From contig NZ_JACLZJ010000001.1 in the NCBI RefSeq assembly GCF_014253075.1, positions 1,302,001 to 1,366,000 on the forward strand: a stretch of 64,000 nucleotides of DNA, written 5' to 3'. Origin of the DNA: Ochrobactrum sp. CM-21-5. Lineage in GTDB: Bacteria; Pseudomonadota; Alphaproteobacteria; Rhizobiales; Rhizobiaceae. Under the pieces are notes generated by a model. The model worked only from the letters and a program-made list of their open reading frames with translations, was not told the DNA's origin and searched no databases. This document shows positions 8,471 to 18,021 of the stretch, piece after piece. The stretch's first letter is position 1. Each line of letters begins with the position of its first letter. The translations under genes were made by a program, and so were the position numbers.

Positions 8471-9253
8471 TCAGACGGAAAGGTTGATCGTCACCGGCAC
8501 ATGGTCGGACGGCTTTTCCCAGGCGCGAACATGCTTTTCTATATTGGCCGATACGAAATGATTGGCCGCTTCCGGTGACAGCATCAGATGATCGATGCGA
8601 ATGCCGTTGTTTTTCTGCCAGGCACCAGCCTGATAATCCCAGAACGAATATAGTCCGTCTTCATCAGTCGCCGCACGGACGGCTTCGGTAAAACCCAGAT
8701 TTTCCAGCCGCCGAAAGGCCTGGCGTGACTGTGGCAGAAACAGCGCGTCGCCCAGCCATTGCTGCGGGTTCTTCGCATCCTGCGGTTCGGGGATGACGTT
8801 GTAATCGCCTGCCAGAACGAGCGGTTCCTCAAGCGCGAGCCGCTCCTTCGCCCACGCTTCGAGGCGCTGCATCCATGAGAGCTTGTAGGGAAACTTTTCG
8901 GTATCAACCGGATTGCCATTTGGCAGGTAAAGCGAAACGACGCGCACAACGCCTTTATCGGTGGAGAAAACAGCTTCAATGAAACGCGCCTGTTCGTCGC
9001 TGTCATCACCCGGCAGACCGCGATTGACCTCGTCCGGTGACTTCTTCGAGAGGATAGCGACGCCGTTGAAGCCTTTCTGGCCATGGGTTTCCACGTGGTA
9101 ACCCAGCGCTTCAAGCTCCAGTCGGGGAAACAGTTCGTCCACCGACTTGATTTCCTGCAGGCAGGCGATATCCGGCGAAGACTCCTTCAGCCAATGCTGA
9201 AGGTTGTCGATGCGCGCTTTGACGCCATTGATGTTCCACGTAGCAATCTTCAT
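8471..9253 (-). CDS. xthA: Exodeoxyribonuclease III
   Basis: AP endonuclease and 3'-5' exonuclease of base-excision repair (EEP fold). The 260-residue protein starts MKIATWNINGVKAR. It carries LQEIK (metal-binding Glu), a YLPNGNP loop, AGDYNVIPEP (catalytic Asp/Asn) and the C-terminal RIDHLMLS and SDHVPV (catalytic His) motifs. ATG 9253 is chosen because it gives the canonical N-terminus; the open frame extends 19 codons further upstream with a non-family sequence. The gene converges on exoR with a 3 bp gap and no obvious terminator. Confidence 0.95.
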   Translation of the reverse strand: MKIATWNINGVKARIDNLQHWLKESSPDIACLQEIKSVDELFPRLELEALGYHVETHGQKGFNGVAILSKKSPDEVNRGLPGDDSDEQARFIEAVFSTDKGVVRVVSLYLPNGNPVDTEKFPYKLSWMQRLEAWAKERLALEEPLVLAGDYNVIPEPQDAKNPQQWLGDALFLPQSRQAFRRLENLGFTEAVRAATDEDGLYSFWDYQAGAWQKNNGIRIDHLMLSPEAANHFVSANIEKHVRAWEKPSDHVPVTINLSV

Positions 9254-9409
9254 GTCCCAATGATTAGGCGCTCGGGCAGGCGAGGGCAAGCGCCGCCGCT
9301 CCTCCATCACAGATTTTCCGTCGCTATCGATATTTCGTTACGTAGACCTTTGTATTGACGGTTTGACGTTCCTATCTTCACTCGACAAGAGCCAAACAGG
9401 AGATTTCGA

Positions 9410-10117
9410 ATGTTCGACGCCAAGAAGCTTCTCGACCAGTTTCTGGGATCGCAAATGCCCGGCACATCGGGGAGTGTTCGCGACAAAGCTGGACAGGCCG
9501 CCGATCTTGCGAAGAAAAATCCCCTTGCGACCGGTGCTATTGCCGCCGCCATTCTCGGCACCAAAACGGGCCGCAAGCTCGCCGGTAATGTTGCCACCGT
9601 GGGCGGCATCGCCGCCATCGCCGGCCTTGGCTATCTCGCATACAAGAACTATAAATCGGGGCAGGCGCCCCAAACCGCTGATCAGCCGGCTGCGAAGGAG
9701 CCGGAACTTCTTCCGTCGCCGCCCGCAGATTCACCCTTCCATCCACAATCTTCCGTCATGAGCAACAGTTTCGCGCTGACGCTGGTACAGGCGATGATTG
9801 CAGCTGCAAAGGCTGATGGTCACATTGACGACGCCGAACGCGCTCGCATCATGGAGAAGGTGCAGATTTCCGGCCTGGATGAAGAGGCGGAGGCCTTTCT
9901 TCAGAAGGAACTGGCCGATCCTGTTGACCTCAATGTCCTGGTAGCCGCGGCACAAACGGAAGAGCAGAAGGTCGAGCTTTATACCGCCTCGCGGCTGGCT
10001 ATCGATCCTGACAGCCGGGCCGAACGCGGCTATCTCGATATGCTTGCCGGACGACTCGGTTTGCCCGATGCGCTGGTCGATCACATTGACGCAACGGTTT
10101 CTTCCGTGAAAGTCTGA
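9410..10117 (+). CDS. DUF533 (YebE/TerB-like) inner-membrane protein
   Basis: A 235-residue protein. The N-terminal half has a KKLLDQFLG amphipathic start, an Ala/Gly-rich segment with two hydrophobic stretches (about 40-52 and 65-80), then a Pro-rich linker (about 85-118). The C-terminal half (about 122-235) is a TerB-like all-helical domain with ALTLVQAMIAAAKADGHIDDAE, where the acidic cluster resembles the metal-binding site of TerB. Homologues include E. coli YebE, an envelope-stress-associated protein of unknown biochemistry. Its own terminator follows. Confidence 0.85.
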   Translation: MFDAKKLLDQFLGSQMPGTSGSVRDKAGQAADLAKKNPLATGAIAAAILGTKTGRKLAGNVATVGGIAAIAGLGYLAYKNYKSGQAPQTADQPAAKEPELLPSPPADSPFHPQSSVMSNSFALTLVQAMIAAAKADGHIDDAERARIMEKVQISGLDEEAEAFLQKELADPVDLNVLVAAAQTEEQKVELYTASRLAIDPDSRAERGYLDMLAGRLGLPDALVDHIDATVSSVKV

Positions 10118-10123
10118 CCAAAC

Positions 10124-10153
10124 AAAACCGGCAGCCTTCGGCAGCCGGTTTTT
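10124..10153. terminator. Terminator after DUF533 gene
   Basis: AAAACCGGC and GCCGGTTTTT arms around an 11-nt loop between converging genes; A and T runs on both sides allow bidirectional use. Confidence 0.8.
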
Positions 10154-10179
10154 CATTCCGGTGGCAATTTTCGTCCGAG

Positions 10180-10506
10180 TTAGATGGCGAAACTGGTGCC
10201 GCAGCCGCAGGACGACGTGGCGTTGGGATTGCGGATCTGGAACGATTGTCCCATCAGATCGTCAACAAAATCGATTTCGGAACCATCCAGATATGGCACG
10301 GATATGGAATCGATCAATACTTTCGCACCAAGCTTCTCGATGACCACATCGTCATCCGCCTGGTCATCGACCAGATCGTATTTGTAGGAAAAACCGGAGC
10401 AGCCGCCGCCTTCGACCGAAACGCGAAGTGCCGTCTTTTCCGGCTCTGAACCGAGAATCTTAGCAATCCGCCTGGCTGCGGATTCGGAAACGGTAATACC
10501 TGTCAT
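10180..10506 (-). CDS. erpA: A-type iron-sulfur cluster carrier (ErpA/IscA family)
   Basis: A 108-residue HesB/IscA-fold protein with the three invariant cluster-ligand cysteines: Cys36 in GGGCSGF and Cys100/Cys102 in the C-terminal CGCG motif. It starts MTGITVSESAARRI, typical of the family, and delivers Fe-S clusters to target enzymes. ErpA versus IscA/SufA cannot be separated by motif. The lack of an isc or suf cluster nearby and the usual alphaproteobacterial position opposite dgt favour ErpA. Divergent from dgt across about 170 bp. Confidence 0.88.
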   Translation of the reverse strand: MTGITVSESAARRIAKILGSEPEKTALRVSVEGGGCSGFSYKYDLVDDQADDDVVIEKLGAKVLIDSISVPYLDGSEIDFVDDLMGQSFQIRNPNATSSCGCGTSFAI

Positions 10507-10674
10507 CTGTCTTGTTCCGCTTGCAGTTGCGACGATCGTAAATGACCATTCCTATGGTTTTCTGATAGCCACATACTTGCCTTCATGTTTAGCTGATAGC
10601 TATGAACGCACTGTGCGGAAGTCAATCTCCGCATGAAATTCGTGTAATCATATTACGGTGAGGAATAGATCGCA

Positions 10675-11883
10675 ATGTCGCTGGAAGGAATAGGCTTCGG
10701 TTATCGTGAGCGAGCGCCCTATGCCTGCGATCCCGCGCTGAGTCGTGGTCGTCTGGTGCCGGAACCGGAAAGCCCGACGCGCACGCCGTTCCAGCGCGAC
10801 CGTGATCGCATCATCCACTCCACTGCATTTCGCCGTCTGAAGCACAAGACGCAGGTTTTCATCGCGCACGAGGGGGATCACTATCGCACCCGGCTGACGC
10901 ACACGATAGAGGTGGCGCAAATCGCGCGTGCTCTGGCGCGTGCGCTGAGGCTCGATGAAGACCTGGCGGAGGCCGTAGCGCTGGTTCATGACTTCGGCCA
11001 CACCCCGTTCGGACATACGGGCGAAGACGCGCTAAATGCGCGGATGAAGGACTATGGCGGGTTCGATCACAATGCTCAGTCGCTGCGAATCGTCACGAAA
11101 CTTGAGCACCGCTATGCCGATTTCGATGGCTTGAACCTCTCCTGGGAAACGCTGGAAGGGCTTGTGAAGCACAATGGTCCGCTGACAGGCGCAGTTGCCA
11201 CGCACCCCGAAACTGCGGTGCCGCAGCCCATTCTCGATTTCAATCAGCGCTATGATCTTGAGCTGTCCCGCTTCGCCAGTCTGGAGGCGCAATGCGCGGC
11301 AATTGCGGACGACATCGCCTACAATGCGCATGACATTGATGACGGCCTGCGCTCCGGCCTTCTGACACTGGATGCGCTCGACGATGTGCCGCTGACAAAA
11401 CGTCTGCTGGATATCGTACGAACCCGCTATCCACGGCTCGATGCAGTCCGCACCGGTCATGAGCTTGTGCGCCGTCAGATTACGATCATGGTGGAAGACG
11501 TGATCGAGGAGGCGCAACAGCGGATTGCAGCAGCAAACCCCCGAAGCGTTGGCGAGGTTCACGGACAGTCGCAGGCACTGGTCGGGTTTTCCGATGCGAT
11601 GCGGGAAGAAGAAAAAACATTGAAGCGCTTTCTCTTCAAGAACCTCTATTTCCATGAAAGTGTCGTTGTCCGCAGACAGGCAGCCGACAGGATTGTGCTG
11701 GATCTTTTCGATGCCTGTTTTGCCGATCCGGCACTTATGCCCGCCGAATGGCGGTCGGGCTGCGAGGCGTTGGATGTGGCGGGCCGTGCGCGCCGTGTCG
11801 CGGACTATCTCGCCGGGATGACTGACAATTATGCCGTGCGTGAACACCGACGATTGTTTGACCATACACCCGATTTAGCTTAA
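10675..11883 (+). CDS. dgt: Deoxyguanosinetriphosphate triphosphohydrolase-like protein
   Basis: An HD-domain dNTP triphosphohydrolase of 402 residues that splits dNTPs to nucleoside and triphosphate, affecting nucleotide pools. The metal-binding HD core is complete: [10 protein letters not shown] (His), [15 protein letters not shown] (His-Asp pair and second His-Asp region), then [12 protein letters not shown] (distal Asp). An early [22 protein letters not shown] block is the family signature. The shorter Dgt-like class (about 400 residues) is standard in alphaproteobacteria. It heads the plus-strand run leading into argS. Confidence 0.93.
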   Translation: MSLEGIGFGYRERAPYACDPALSRGRLVPEPESPTRTPFQRDRDRIIHSTAFRRLKHKTQVFIAHEGDHYRTRLTHTIEVAQIARALARALRLDEDLAEAVALVHDFGHTPFGHTGEDALNARMKDYGGFDHNAQSLRIVTKLEHRYADFDGLNLSWETLEGLVKHNGPLTGAVATHPETAVPQPILDFNQRYDLELSRFASLEAQCAAIADDIAYNAHDIDDGLRSGLLTLDALDDVPLTKRLLDIVRTRYPRLDAVRTGHELVRRQITIMVEDVIEEAQQRIAAANPRSVGEVHGQSQALVGFSDAMREEEKTLKRFLFKNLYFHESVVVRRQAADRIVLDLFDACFADPALMPAEWRSGCEALDVAGRARRVADYLAGMTDNYAVREHRRLFDHTPDLA

Positions 11884-12002
11884 TCGGAGCCGGACAATGT
11901 GGGTTTTGGCTCTGGAAAGTGCCGAAGCCTCGCTATTTCTTATGATGAGCCGACACCGGAAAAGAAACACTAATTCCAGGTGAAAGCCTGACAGGACAGA
12001 CC

Positions 12003-13760
12003 ATGAATATCTTTGCAGATTTCGACGCACGTATTAAAAAGACGTTGCAAGATATTGATCTGAAACCGAAAGAAGGCGGCGATCTGGATCTGTCGCGCAT
12101 CGGCGTGGAGCCGCCGCGCGATGCTACGCATGGTGATATCGCGACCAACGCCGCCATGGTTCTTTCCAAGGCGGTGGGCGAAAATCCGCGTGAACTGGCG
12201 ACCCGCATTGCCGAGGCGCTGAAGGCGGACGTCGACGTCGAGTCGGTGGACGTAGCCGGGCCGGGCTTCATCAATCTGCGGCTCAAGGCTTCTTACTGGC
12301 AGCGTGAACTGGCAGTCATGCTCAACGAGGGCACCGATTTCGGCCGCTCCAAGCTGGGGCGTGGCGCGAAGGTCAATGTCGAATATGTCTCGGCGAATCC
12401 CACCGGCCCGATGCATGTCGGCCATTGCCGCGGCGCGGTCGTGGGCGATGTGCTGGCCAATCTGCTGAAGTTTGCCGGTTACGATGTCACCAAGGAATAT
12501 TACATCAACGATGCCGGTGCACAGATCGACGTGCTCTCCCGTTCGGTGATGCTGCGTTATCGTGAAGCGCTGGGCGAAAATATTGGCGAGATTCCATCGG
12601 GCCTTTATCCGGGCGATTATCTCGTGCCCGTTGGGCAGGAGCTGGCCAGGGAGTTCGGTCGCAGGCTCCTCGAAATGCCGGAAGATGAGGCGCTCGCCAG
12701 CATCAAGGATCGCACCATTGATGCAATGATGGCGATGATCCGCGCGGATCTCGAAGCCCTCAACGTGCATCACGATGTTTTCTATTCCGAGCGCAAGCTT
12801 CACGCTGATCACGCCCGTGCGATCCGCGCTGCAATCAACGATCTGACGCTCAAGGGGCATGTCTACAAGGGCAAGCTTCCGCCTCCGAAGGGCCAGATTC
12901 CTGACGATTGGGAAGATCGTGAACAGACACTTTTCCGTTCCACGGAAGTGGGGGATGATATCGATCGTCCTTTGATGAAATCTGATGGCGCCTTCACCTA
13001 TTTCGCCGGCGATGTGGCGTACTTCAAGGATAAATATGATCGCGGTTTCAGCGAGATGATCTATGTGCTGGGCGCCGATCACGGTGGTTATGTGAAGCGC
13101 CTGGAAGCCGTTGCGCGCGCCGTTTCCGGCGGCAAGGCCAAGCTTACCGTGCTTCTCTGCCAGCTTGTAAAGCTGTTCCGCAATGGTGAGCCGGTCCGCA
13201 TGTCGAAGCGGTCGGGCGAATTCATCACGCTTCGCGATGTCGTGGAGGAAGTGGGACGCGATCCGGTACGTTTCATGATGCTCTACCGGAAGAACGACGC
13301 GCCGCTCGACTTCGATTTTGCAAAGGTGACAGAACAGTCGAAGGATAATCCGGTCTTCTACGTGCAATACGCTTCCGCACGCTGCCACTCGGTATTTCGC
13401 CAGGCGGCGGATCAGCTCGGTCTTGCCGATCTGGATCGCGTGACCATGGCCGGCCTGTTCGATCGCCTGAACGACGAGAGCGAAATTGCGCTTATCCGCA
13501 AGCTTGCGGAATATCCGCGTCTGATCGAGGCTGCGGCCATCCATCAGGAGCCGCACAGGCTCGCATTTTACCTCTTTGATCTCGCCAGCGCGTTTCATTC
13601 TCAGTGGAATCGGGGCACGGAAAACCCGGACTTACGTTTTATTAAGGTTAACGATCCAAACTTGTCACTAGCCAGGCTAGGGCTGGTTCAGGTTGTTTCC
13701 GACGTGTTGACCTCCGGGTTGACGATTATCGGCGCGGATGCGCCGACGGAAATGCGCTAG
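12003..13760 (+). CDS. argS: Arginyl-tRNA synthetase
   Basis: Class I aminoacyl-tRNA synthetase, 585 residues. The arginyl-specific N-terminal domain (about 1-110) is followed by the Rossmann catalytic core with MHVGH (137-141, HIGH equivalent) and MSKRS (400-404, KMSKS equivalent), preceded by [13 protein letters not shown]-terminal DALR anticodon-binding domain ends at a ...ADAPTEMR terminus. Length and motif spacing are normal. It lies about 120 bp after dgt. Confidence 0.97.
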   Translation: MNIFADFDARIKKTLQDIDLKPKEGGDLDLSRIGVEPPRDATHGDIATNAAMVLSKAVGENPRELATRIAEALKADVDVESVDVAGPGFINLRLKASYWQRELAVMLNEGTDFGRSKLGRGAKVNVEYVSANPTGPMHVGHCRGAVVGDVLANLLKFAGYDVTKEYYINDAGAQIDVLSRSVMLRYREALGENIGEIPSGLYPGDYLVPVGQELAREFGRRLLEMPEDEALASIKDRTIDAMMAMIRADLEALNVHHDVFYSERKLHADHARAIRAAINDLTLKGHVYKGKLPPPKGQIPDDWEDREQTLFRSTEVGDDIDRPLMKSDGAFTYFAGDVAYFKDKYDRGFSEMIYVLGADHGGYVKRLEAVARAVSGGKAKLTVLLCQLVKLFRNGEPVRMSKRSGEFITLRDVVEEVGRDPVRFMMLYRKNDAPLDFDFAKVTEQSKDNPVFYVQYASARCHSVFRQAADQLGLADLDRVTMAGLFDRLNDESEIALIRKLAEYPRLIEAAAIHQEPHRLAFYLFDLASAFHSQWNRGTENPDLRFIKVNDPNLSLARLGLVQVVSDVLTSGLTIIGADAPTEMR

Positions 13761-13830
13761 GATTACTCGGCCGTTTACTCGGCTCAATAAGTCGAAAGAC
13801 AAACTTGAGCGGTGCCGATAAGTCTAGAAA

Positions 13831-13871
13831 GATGGAAGACCAGCATGAACGCAAGTCATCGGTCTTCCATC
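13831..13871. repeat. Inverted repeat between argS and SPOR gene
   Basis: GATGGAAGACC at 13831-13841 is exactly complementary to GGTCTTCCATC at 13861-13871, an 11-bp stem with a 19-nt loop. No T-run follows on either side, so it is a weak terminator candidate; it may be a leader structure for the SPOR gene or a decayed repeat. Confidence 0.6.
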
Positions 13872-13972
13872 AGGCGCAGGAAACTGCCGTCAACTTTTGC
13901 CCACATTGCCTCGCTAATATGCAATGTATGGAGGCGTCTTATGGCGTCCAGGGTTTGAGTTAGGAAAACGCC

Positions 13973-16789
13973 ATGACGGACAGCAGTGCAAATCCCCGTA
14001 ATTACGGCGAGCGTCCCGCGCATGAAGATGATCCATTGATGGAATTGTCGAGGATCATGGACTTCAGCGCGCCTGCTGATGAAAACGCTCTCTGGCATGA
14101 GCGCCGGTCTGACGATTACGATAATCCTGACAATGGCACAGCACATGATGAATTCGCTGTCGATCTCGAACGCGAACTTCTCGGCGACTTCGGAGACTAT
14201 GTCCAGCCGGTAGGCGGCTCTGTCGACGGTGATCATTCTGCCGGGCGGAACGCTTATTCCGAAGAGGCAGGGGAACCGCGCGAGGAAGATTTTGCATTGG
14301 CGCTGGAAGAAGAGTTGGATCTTCATCTCGACGCCGACAAACAGGTTGCCGCGCCCGAAATACTTGAGTTCGAAGACGTAGACCGTTCCGAGCCTGTGCC
14401 GCAATTCGACTATTCGGATTATTCGCAGGCGCGTGATTCCACCGAAGATCATTTTGAAGATCATTTCGCTGCCGTGGAGCCGCTGCACAGCCAGCTGGAT
14501 GACGGGGCTGGTCGCGAGGACGTTGATCCAACGGTCTATCAGCCCGCTATCGAGCCGCAAGAAGATACCCATTTCGCCAGCCCGGTCGATAATCAGGATT
14601 GGGCCGCTCCGCTGGCGCATGCGCCCGAAGAAGCCTATCCGGCCGAACCCGTACAGTCGCCGCTTTCGCTGGAAGACGAGCTGGAAAATCTCCTGTTCGG
14701 CGATGGGTCGCAGATAGGCGCGCCGACCGATGTTTATGCGCATGAGGTAGAGCCGGGCACGGCCTATCAGCCTCACCCCGCGCCTGCCTATGAGGAGACG
14801 CCGCAAACCGTGGCGTCCGCAGTTGAACAGGACTATGCGCCGCACACTGATGCTCCTGCTTATCCGTACTACACGCGTAGCAATTTCGCTCCTGAAGGGA
14901 GCGGGCAGGAAAACACCGTCGGCACGCCGCAGGATGTTGCGCCGGTGGCCTATGGCGCGGCTCAGGGCGTGCAGGATGATGCCTTTGCGCTTGATGACGA
15001 TTTTGCATTCGACATCGAGGAAACGGAAACCAGAGCCGAGGGGACGGACGACGACCTCTCCGCGCTGGATGAAATCAGCTTCAGCGATGAGGATTTCGGT
15101 TTCGAGCCGTCGGGCGATCTTTCTGCCCCCAAGGCCAATCACGGTCCTGAAGAAGACTTTTTCGGCGAAGACGATCTCGATCTTGGCAGCGAGCTGGAAG
15201 CCGCTCCTTCGTTGCCATCCTACGCCCATGCAGTGCGGGAAGACGATGCCCCGAATACGGCGTCGTCGTTCTCGCACGATACCAATCCGCCTGCGGCGGT
15301 CAGCGCTCCGGCTCCGGAAGTGGAGACCCTGAGTGTTGCGGAAAACAAGGTTGAGCAGACCCATTCGCTCGATTTGCCGGAAGTCGATTATGGCGACGAG
15401 GAAGCAAATTCAGGACTGAGCGATCTAGAAGCCGAATTTGCCGAAGTCTTCAATACCATTGGTGTCGAAGAAACCGGCGCCAAGCCCGACGCGCAAAGCG
15501 AAGCGGATAAGGCTTTCGAGGATATCTTCCGCGAGAGCGCCTCGACCTATATGCCGAGCGCCGGAACCGTTGCCGGTGCCGCACTTGGACTGGGCGTGGC
15601 GGGTGCTGCTGCTTCTTATGGACGGCCATCATCGGCACCTGCCCAACAGGCAACACAGGCTGGTGTGGCAGGCAGCGAGGATGATTTCTACAATCATTGG
15701 GCCGCTCAGGGCGCGCAGACGATAGAGGGCGGTGATTATGGCGCTCGCGCAACCATGCAGCCCGAAGATGATCTTGGCAGCGCAGCCGAGGCCTATCGCA
15801 ATCGCCCGGTGCGCGGTCGCCGTGGTTTGATCCTCGCCAGCGCAGCGGGAATTGCCGTGCTGCTTGGCGGTATTGGTTATCATTTCCTGGGCGGAAGCGG
15901 CTCCGACGAGCCGATTGTGATTCGCGCCGACAATCAGCCCACCAAAATCCAGCCGGAAAATCCGGGCGGCGCGACCGTTCCCAATCAGGACAAGGCGGTT
16001 TACGACCGGGTGGCGGGTACGCTGCCGAACAGCCCCGAACAGAAGTCGCTGATTTCCTCGGGAGAGGAACCCGTTGATATTTCCGGAACGGATGACAGCG
16101 AAAATGCTGCCAGCAATATTCCGGACGAACCTGCCGGTACGAATGCAGCTGGACAGGGGCAGTCGGCCCAGATGGCTTCCGATCAGAACGCGCCGCTAAT
16201 CCAGCCGCGTGAAGTCGAAACCATGATCGTAAGACCGGATGGAACCATTGTTCAACCAGAGCCGGTTGCAGCACCGCAGCCAGCACCCGTGGCATCTCAG
16301 CAGCCCACGGCTCCATCGGGTGGCGATGAAATTGCAGCACTTGCTTCGGCCGGTGATACCGCGCCCCAGCCAGTTGCGCCGGCTCCCGGCGTCGAACCGG
16401 CGCAGGCCGAAACGCCGAGACTGCCGGTTCGTGCACCTGTTGTCCCATCGCGTCCCGCTGAACAGCCGGTCAACATCGTTGGTAATGTGCCGCAGCGCAC
16501 GGCTACTCCGGCCGCTGCTGCTCCGCAAGTGGCGTCTGCCGCAGGCGGTGGCTATTTCATCCAGATCGCCTCGCAGCCATCTGCTGAACTGGCGCAGAAG
16601 TCTTATGCCAACATGGCTCAGAGATATGCGAATGTTATCGGCGGTCGCGGCGTGGACATCAAGCGTGCCGAGATCCCCGGCAAGGGCACCTATTACCGCG
16701 TTCGGGTTCAGGCTGGCTCGAAGGAAGACGCATCCGCTCTTTGCGGACGCCTCAAGTCGGCGGGCGGCAACTGTCTCGTGACGCGATAA
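13973..16789 (+). CDS. Large acidic SPOR-domain protein
   Basis: A 938-residue bitopic protein. The first about 600 residues are a highly acidic, low-complexity cytoplasmic region with recurrent DD/EE motifs and repeated LEDELE/ALDDDFAFD-like segments. One membrane helix lies at about 617-637 after a basic stop (GRRG). A Pro/Ala/Gln-rich periplasmic linker follows, then a SPOR domain (about 860-938: GYFIQIASQPS...YYRVRVQAGS). SPOR domains bind denuded glycan strands made by amidases at division sites. A role in division or wall remodelling is inferred, fitting its neighbour nagZ and the amidase elsewhere in this window. The acidic region matches no family I know. Confidence 0.85.
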   Translation: MTDSSANPRNYGERPAHEDDPLMELSRIMDFSAPADENALWHERRSDDYDNPDNGTAHDEFAVDLERELLGDFGDYVQPVGGSVDGDHSAGRNAYSEEAGEPREEDFALALEEELDLHLDADKQVAAPEILEFEDVDRSEPVPQFDYSDYSQARDSTEDHFEDHFAAVEPLHSQLDDGAGREDVDPTVYQPAIEPQEDTHFASPVDNQDWAAPLAHAPEEAYPAEPVQSPLSLEDELENLLFGDGSQIGAPTDVYAHEVEPGTAYQPHPAPAYEETPQTVASAVEQDYAPHTDAPAYPYYTRSNFAPEGSGQENTVGTPQDVAPVAYGAAQGVQDDAFALDDDFAFDIEETETRAEGTDDDLSALDEISFSDEDFGFEPSGDLSAPKANHGPEEDFFGEDDLDLGSELEAAPSLPSYAHAVREDDAPNTASSFSHDTNPPAAVSAPAPEVETLSVAENKVEQTHSLDLPEVDYGDEEANSGLSDLEAEFAEVFNTIGVEETGAKPDAQSEADKAFEDIFRESASTYMPSAGTVAGAALGLGVAGAAASYGRPSSAPAQQATQAGVAGSEDDFYNHWAAQGAQTIEGGDYGARATMQPEDDLGSAAEAYRNRPVRGRRGLILASAAGIAVLLGGIGYHFLGGSGSDEPIVIRADNQPTKIQPENPGGATVPNQDKAVYDRVAGTLPNSPEQKSLISSGEEPVDISGTDDSENAASNIPDEPAGTNAAGQGQSAQMASDQNAPLIQPREVETMIVRPDGTIVQPEPVAAPQPAPVASQQPTAPSGGDEIAALASAGDTAPQPVAPAPGVEPAQAETPRLPVRAPVVPSRPAEQPVNIVGNVPQRTATPAAAAPQVASAAGGGYFIQIASQPSAELAQKSYANMAQRYANVIGGRGVDIKRAEIPGKGTYYRVRVQAGSKEDASALCGRLKSAGGNCLVTR

Positions 16790-16814
16790 GCGACGTAAGC
16801 ACAATTAATATGTG

Positions 16815-16842
16815 AATAGGGCGGCTTTGCCGCCCTATTTCG
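16815..16842 (+). terminator. Terminator after SPOR gene
   Basis: AATAGGGCGGC, TTT loop, then the GCCGCCCTATT arm, giving a perfect 11-bp stem ending in a short T-run. Confidence 0.8.
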
Positions 16843-16932
16843 TATCACTACCAAGTCTGGCGTCTTTCCGGTAAAGCAGAATTACGCAAAACTATGATCG
16901 CAGTGCTCAGGAACAGATCGAAGGAAAGACGC

Positions 16933-17952
16933 ATGAGAGAGTGTAAGGCATGGATTGCCGGTGTATCGGGAACGACGCTTACGCCGGACGAGATTGCGTT
17001 TTTTCGTGATGAAAAGCCATGGGGCTTTATTCTCTTTGCACGCAACGTGGAAAGTCTGGAGCAGGTTGCCGATCTCACCGCCCATATGCGCGAGTTGACC
17101 GGCTGGAGCCAGACGCCGGTTTTCATTGATCAGGAAGGCGGACGTGTACAGCGTCTGCGCCCACCTCTGGTGCCCAATTATCCTTCCGCCGGAGACGTGG
17201 GGGCAATCTATGCACGCGATCCAGAGGCGGGGCTGCGCGCCGCATGGCTGCATGCGCGTCTTCATGCGTTCGATCTTTCCAGGGTGGGCGTCAATGTGGA
17301 TTGCCTTCCCGTTCTGGATGTTCCGGTGGAAGGTGCACATGATGTAATCGGCGCGCGAGCCTATTCCAAGAATCCGCATGCCGTTGCCGCTCTTGGCCGG
17401 GCCGCCGCCGAAGGCCTGTTGGCGGGCGGGCTGCTGCCGGTCGTGAAGCATATGCCGGGCCATGGCCGCGCCTTCAGCGACACGCATAAGGAACTGGCGC
17501 GTGTCAACGCGCCGCTTAGCGAGTTGGTTGCGCATGATTTCATACCGTTCAGGGCGCTCAACGATCTGCCGATGGCCATGACGGCGCACGTCGTGTTCGA
17601 TTGCATCGACCCGGCGCATCCGTCCACGCTCTCGCCGACGGTGATCAATACGGTCATCCGCGACCTGATCGGGTTTGATGGCCTTGTCATGAGTGACGAT
17701 ATTTCGATGAAGGCGCTTGCGGGCGAGCTGGATGATCTTGCTGAGGGAATCATTGCCGCTGGATGCGATATCGTTCTGTATTGCGCCGGTGTGATGGACG
17801 AGCTGGTCAAGGTTGCCGCACGCGTTCCTGTTCTTGAAGGCAAGGCGCGCCGCCGCGCCGATCTCGCGGAAGCCTATGTCGGCGACCCTGATCTTTCCGA
17901 CGAAGAGGAACTGCGCGAGGAGTTCGGTCGCATGTTCGAACTGATGGCGTAA
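16933..17952 (+). CDS. nagZ: Beta-N-acetylhexosaminidase (GH3)
   Basis: Cytoplasmic enzyme that removes GlcNAc from anhydromuropeptides in cell-wall recycling. The 339-residue protein has the GH3 barrel motifs: IDQEGGRVQRL, the substrate-lysine/histidine block KHMPGHGRAFSDTH (general acid loop), and MSDDISM with the nucleophile Asp. The start at 16933 has AAGGAAAG upstream; an earlier in-frame start at 16894 would add 13 residues without a better ribosome-binding site. It is followed 40-70 bp later by scpA, a common alphaproteobacterial arrangement. Confidence 0.95.
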   Translation: MRECKAWIAGVSGTTLTPDEIAFFRDEKPWGFILFARNVESLEQVADLTAHMRELTGWSQTPVFIDQEGGRVQRLRPPLVPNYPSAGDVGAIYARDPEAGLRAAWLHARLHAFDLSRVGVNVDCLPVLDVPVEGAHDVIGARAYSKNPHAVAALGRAAAEGLLAGGLLPVVKHMPGHGRAFSDTHKELARVNAPLSELVAHDFIPFRALNDLPMAMTAHVVFDCIDPAHPSTLSPTVINTVIRDLIGFDGLVMSDDISMKALAGELDDLAEGIIAAGCDIVLYCAGVMDELVKVAARVPVLEGKARRRADLAEAYVGDPDLSDEEELREEFGRMFELMA

Positions 17953-18021
17953 TCGTCAAAACTTGGTAGACTGATCCTCACCGGTTGCCAATGCTTGGAA
18001 ACCGGACATAAAAGCAGGATA

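Noticed and set aside
11970..13598. A 542-codon open frame opposite argS
   Set aside because: Antisense shadow of a strongly conserved gene in high-GC DNA; His/Arg/Ile-rich with no domain.
13856..15364. A 502-codon open frame opposite the SPOR gene
   Set aside because: Arg/Ile/Phe-rich product mirrors the GAx/GAy-rich acidic coding strand; no motifs or ribosome-binding site.
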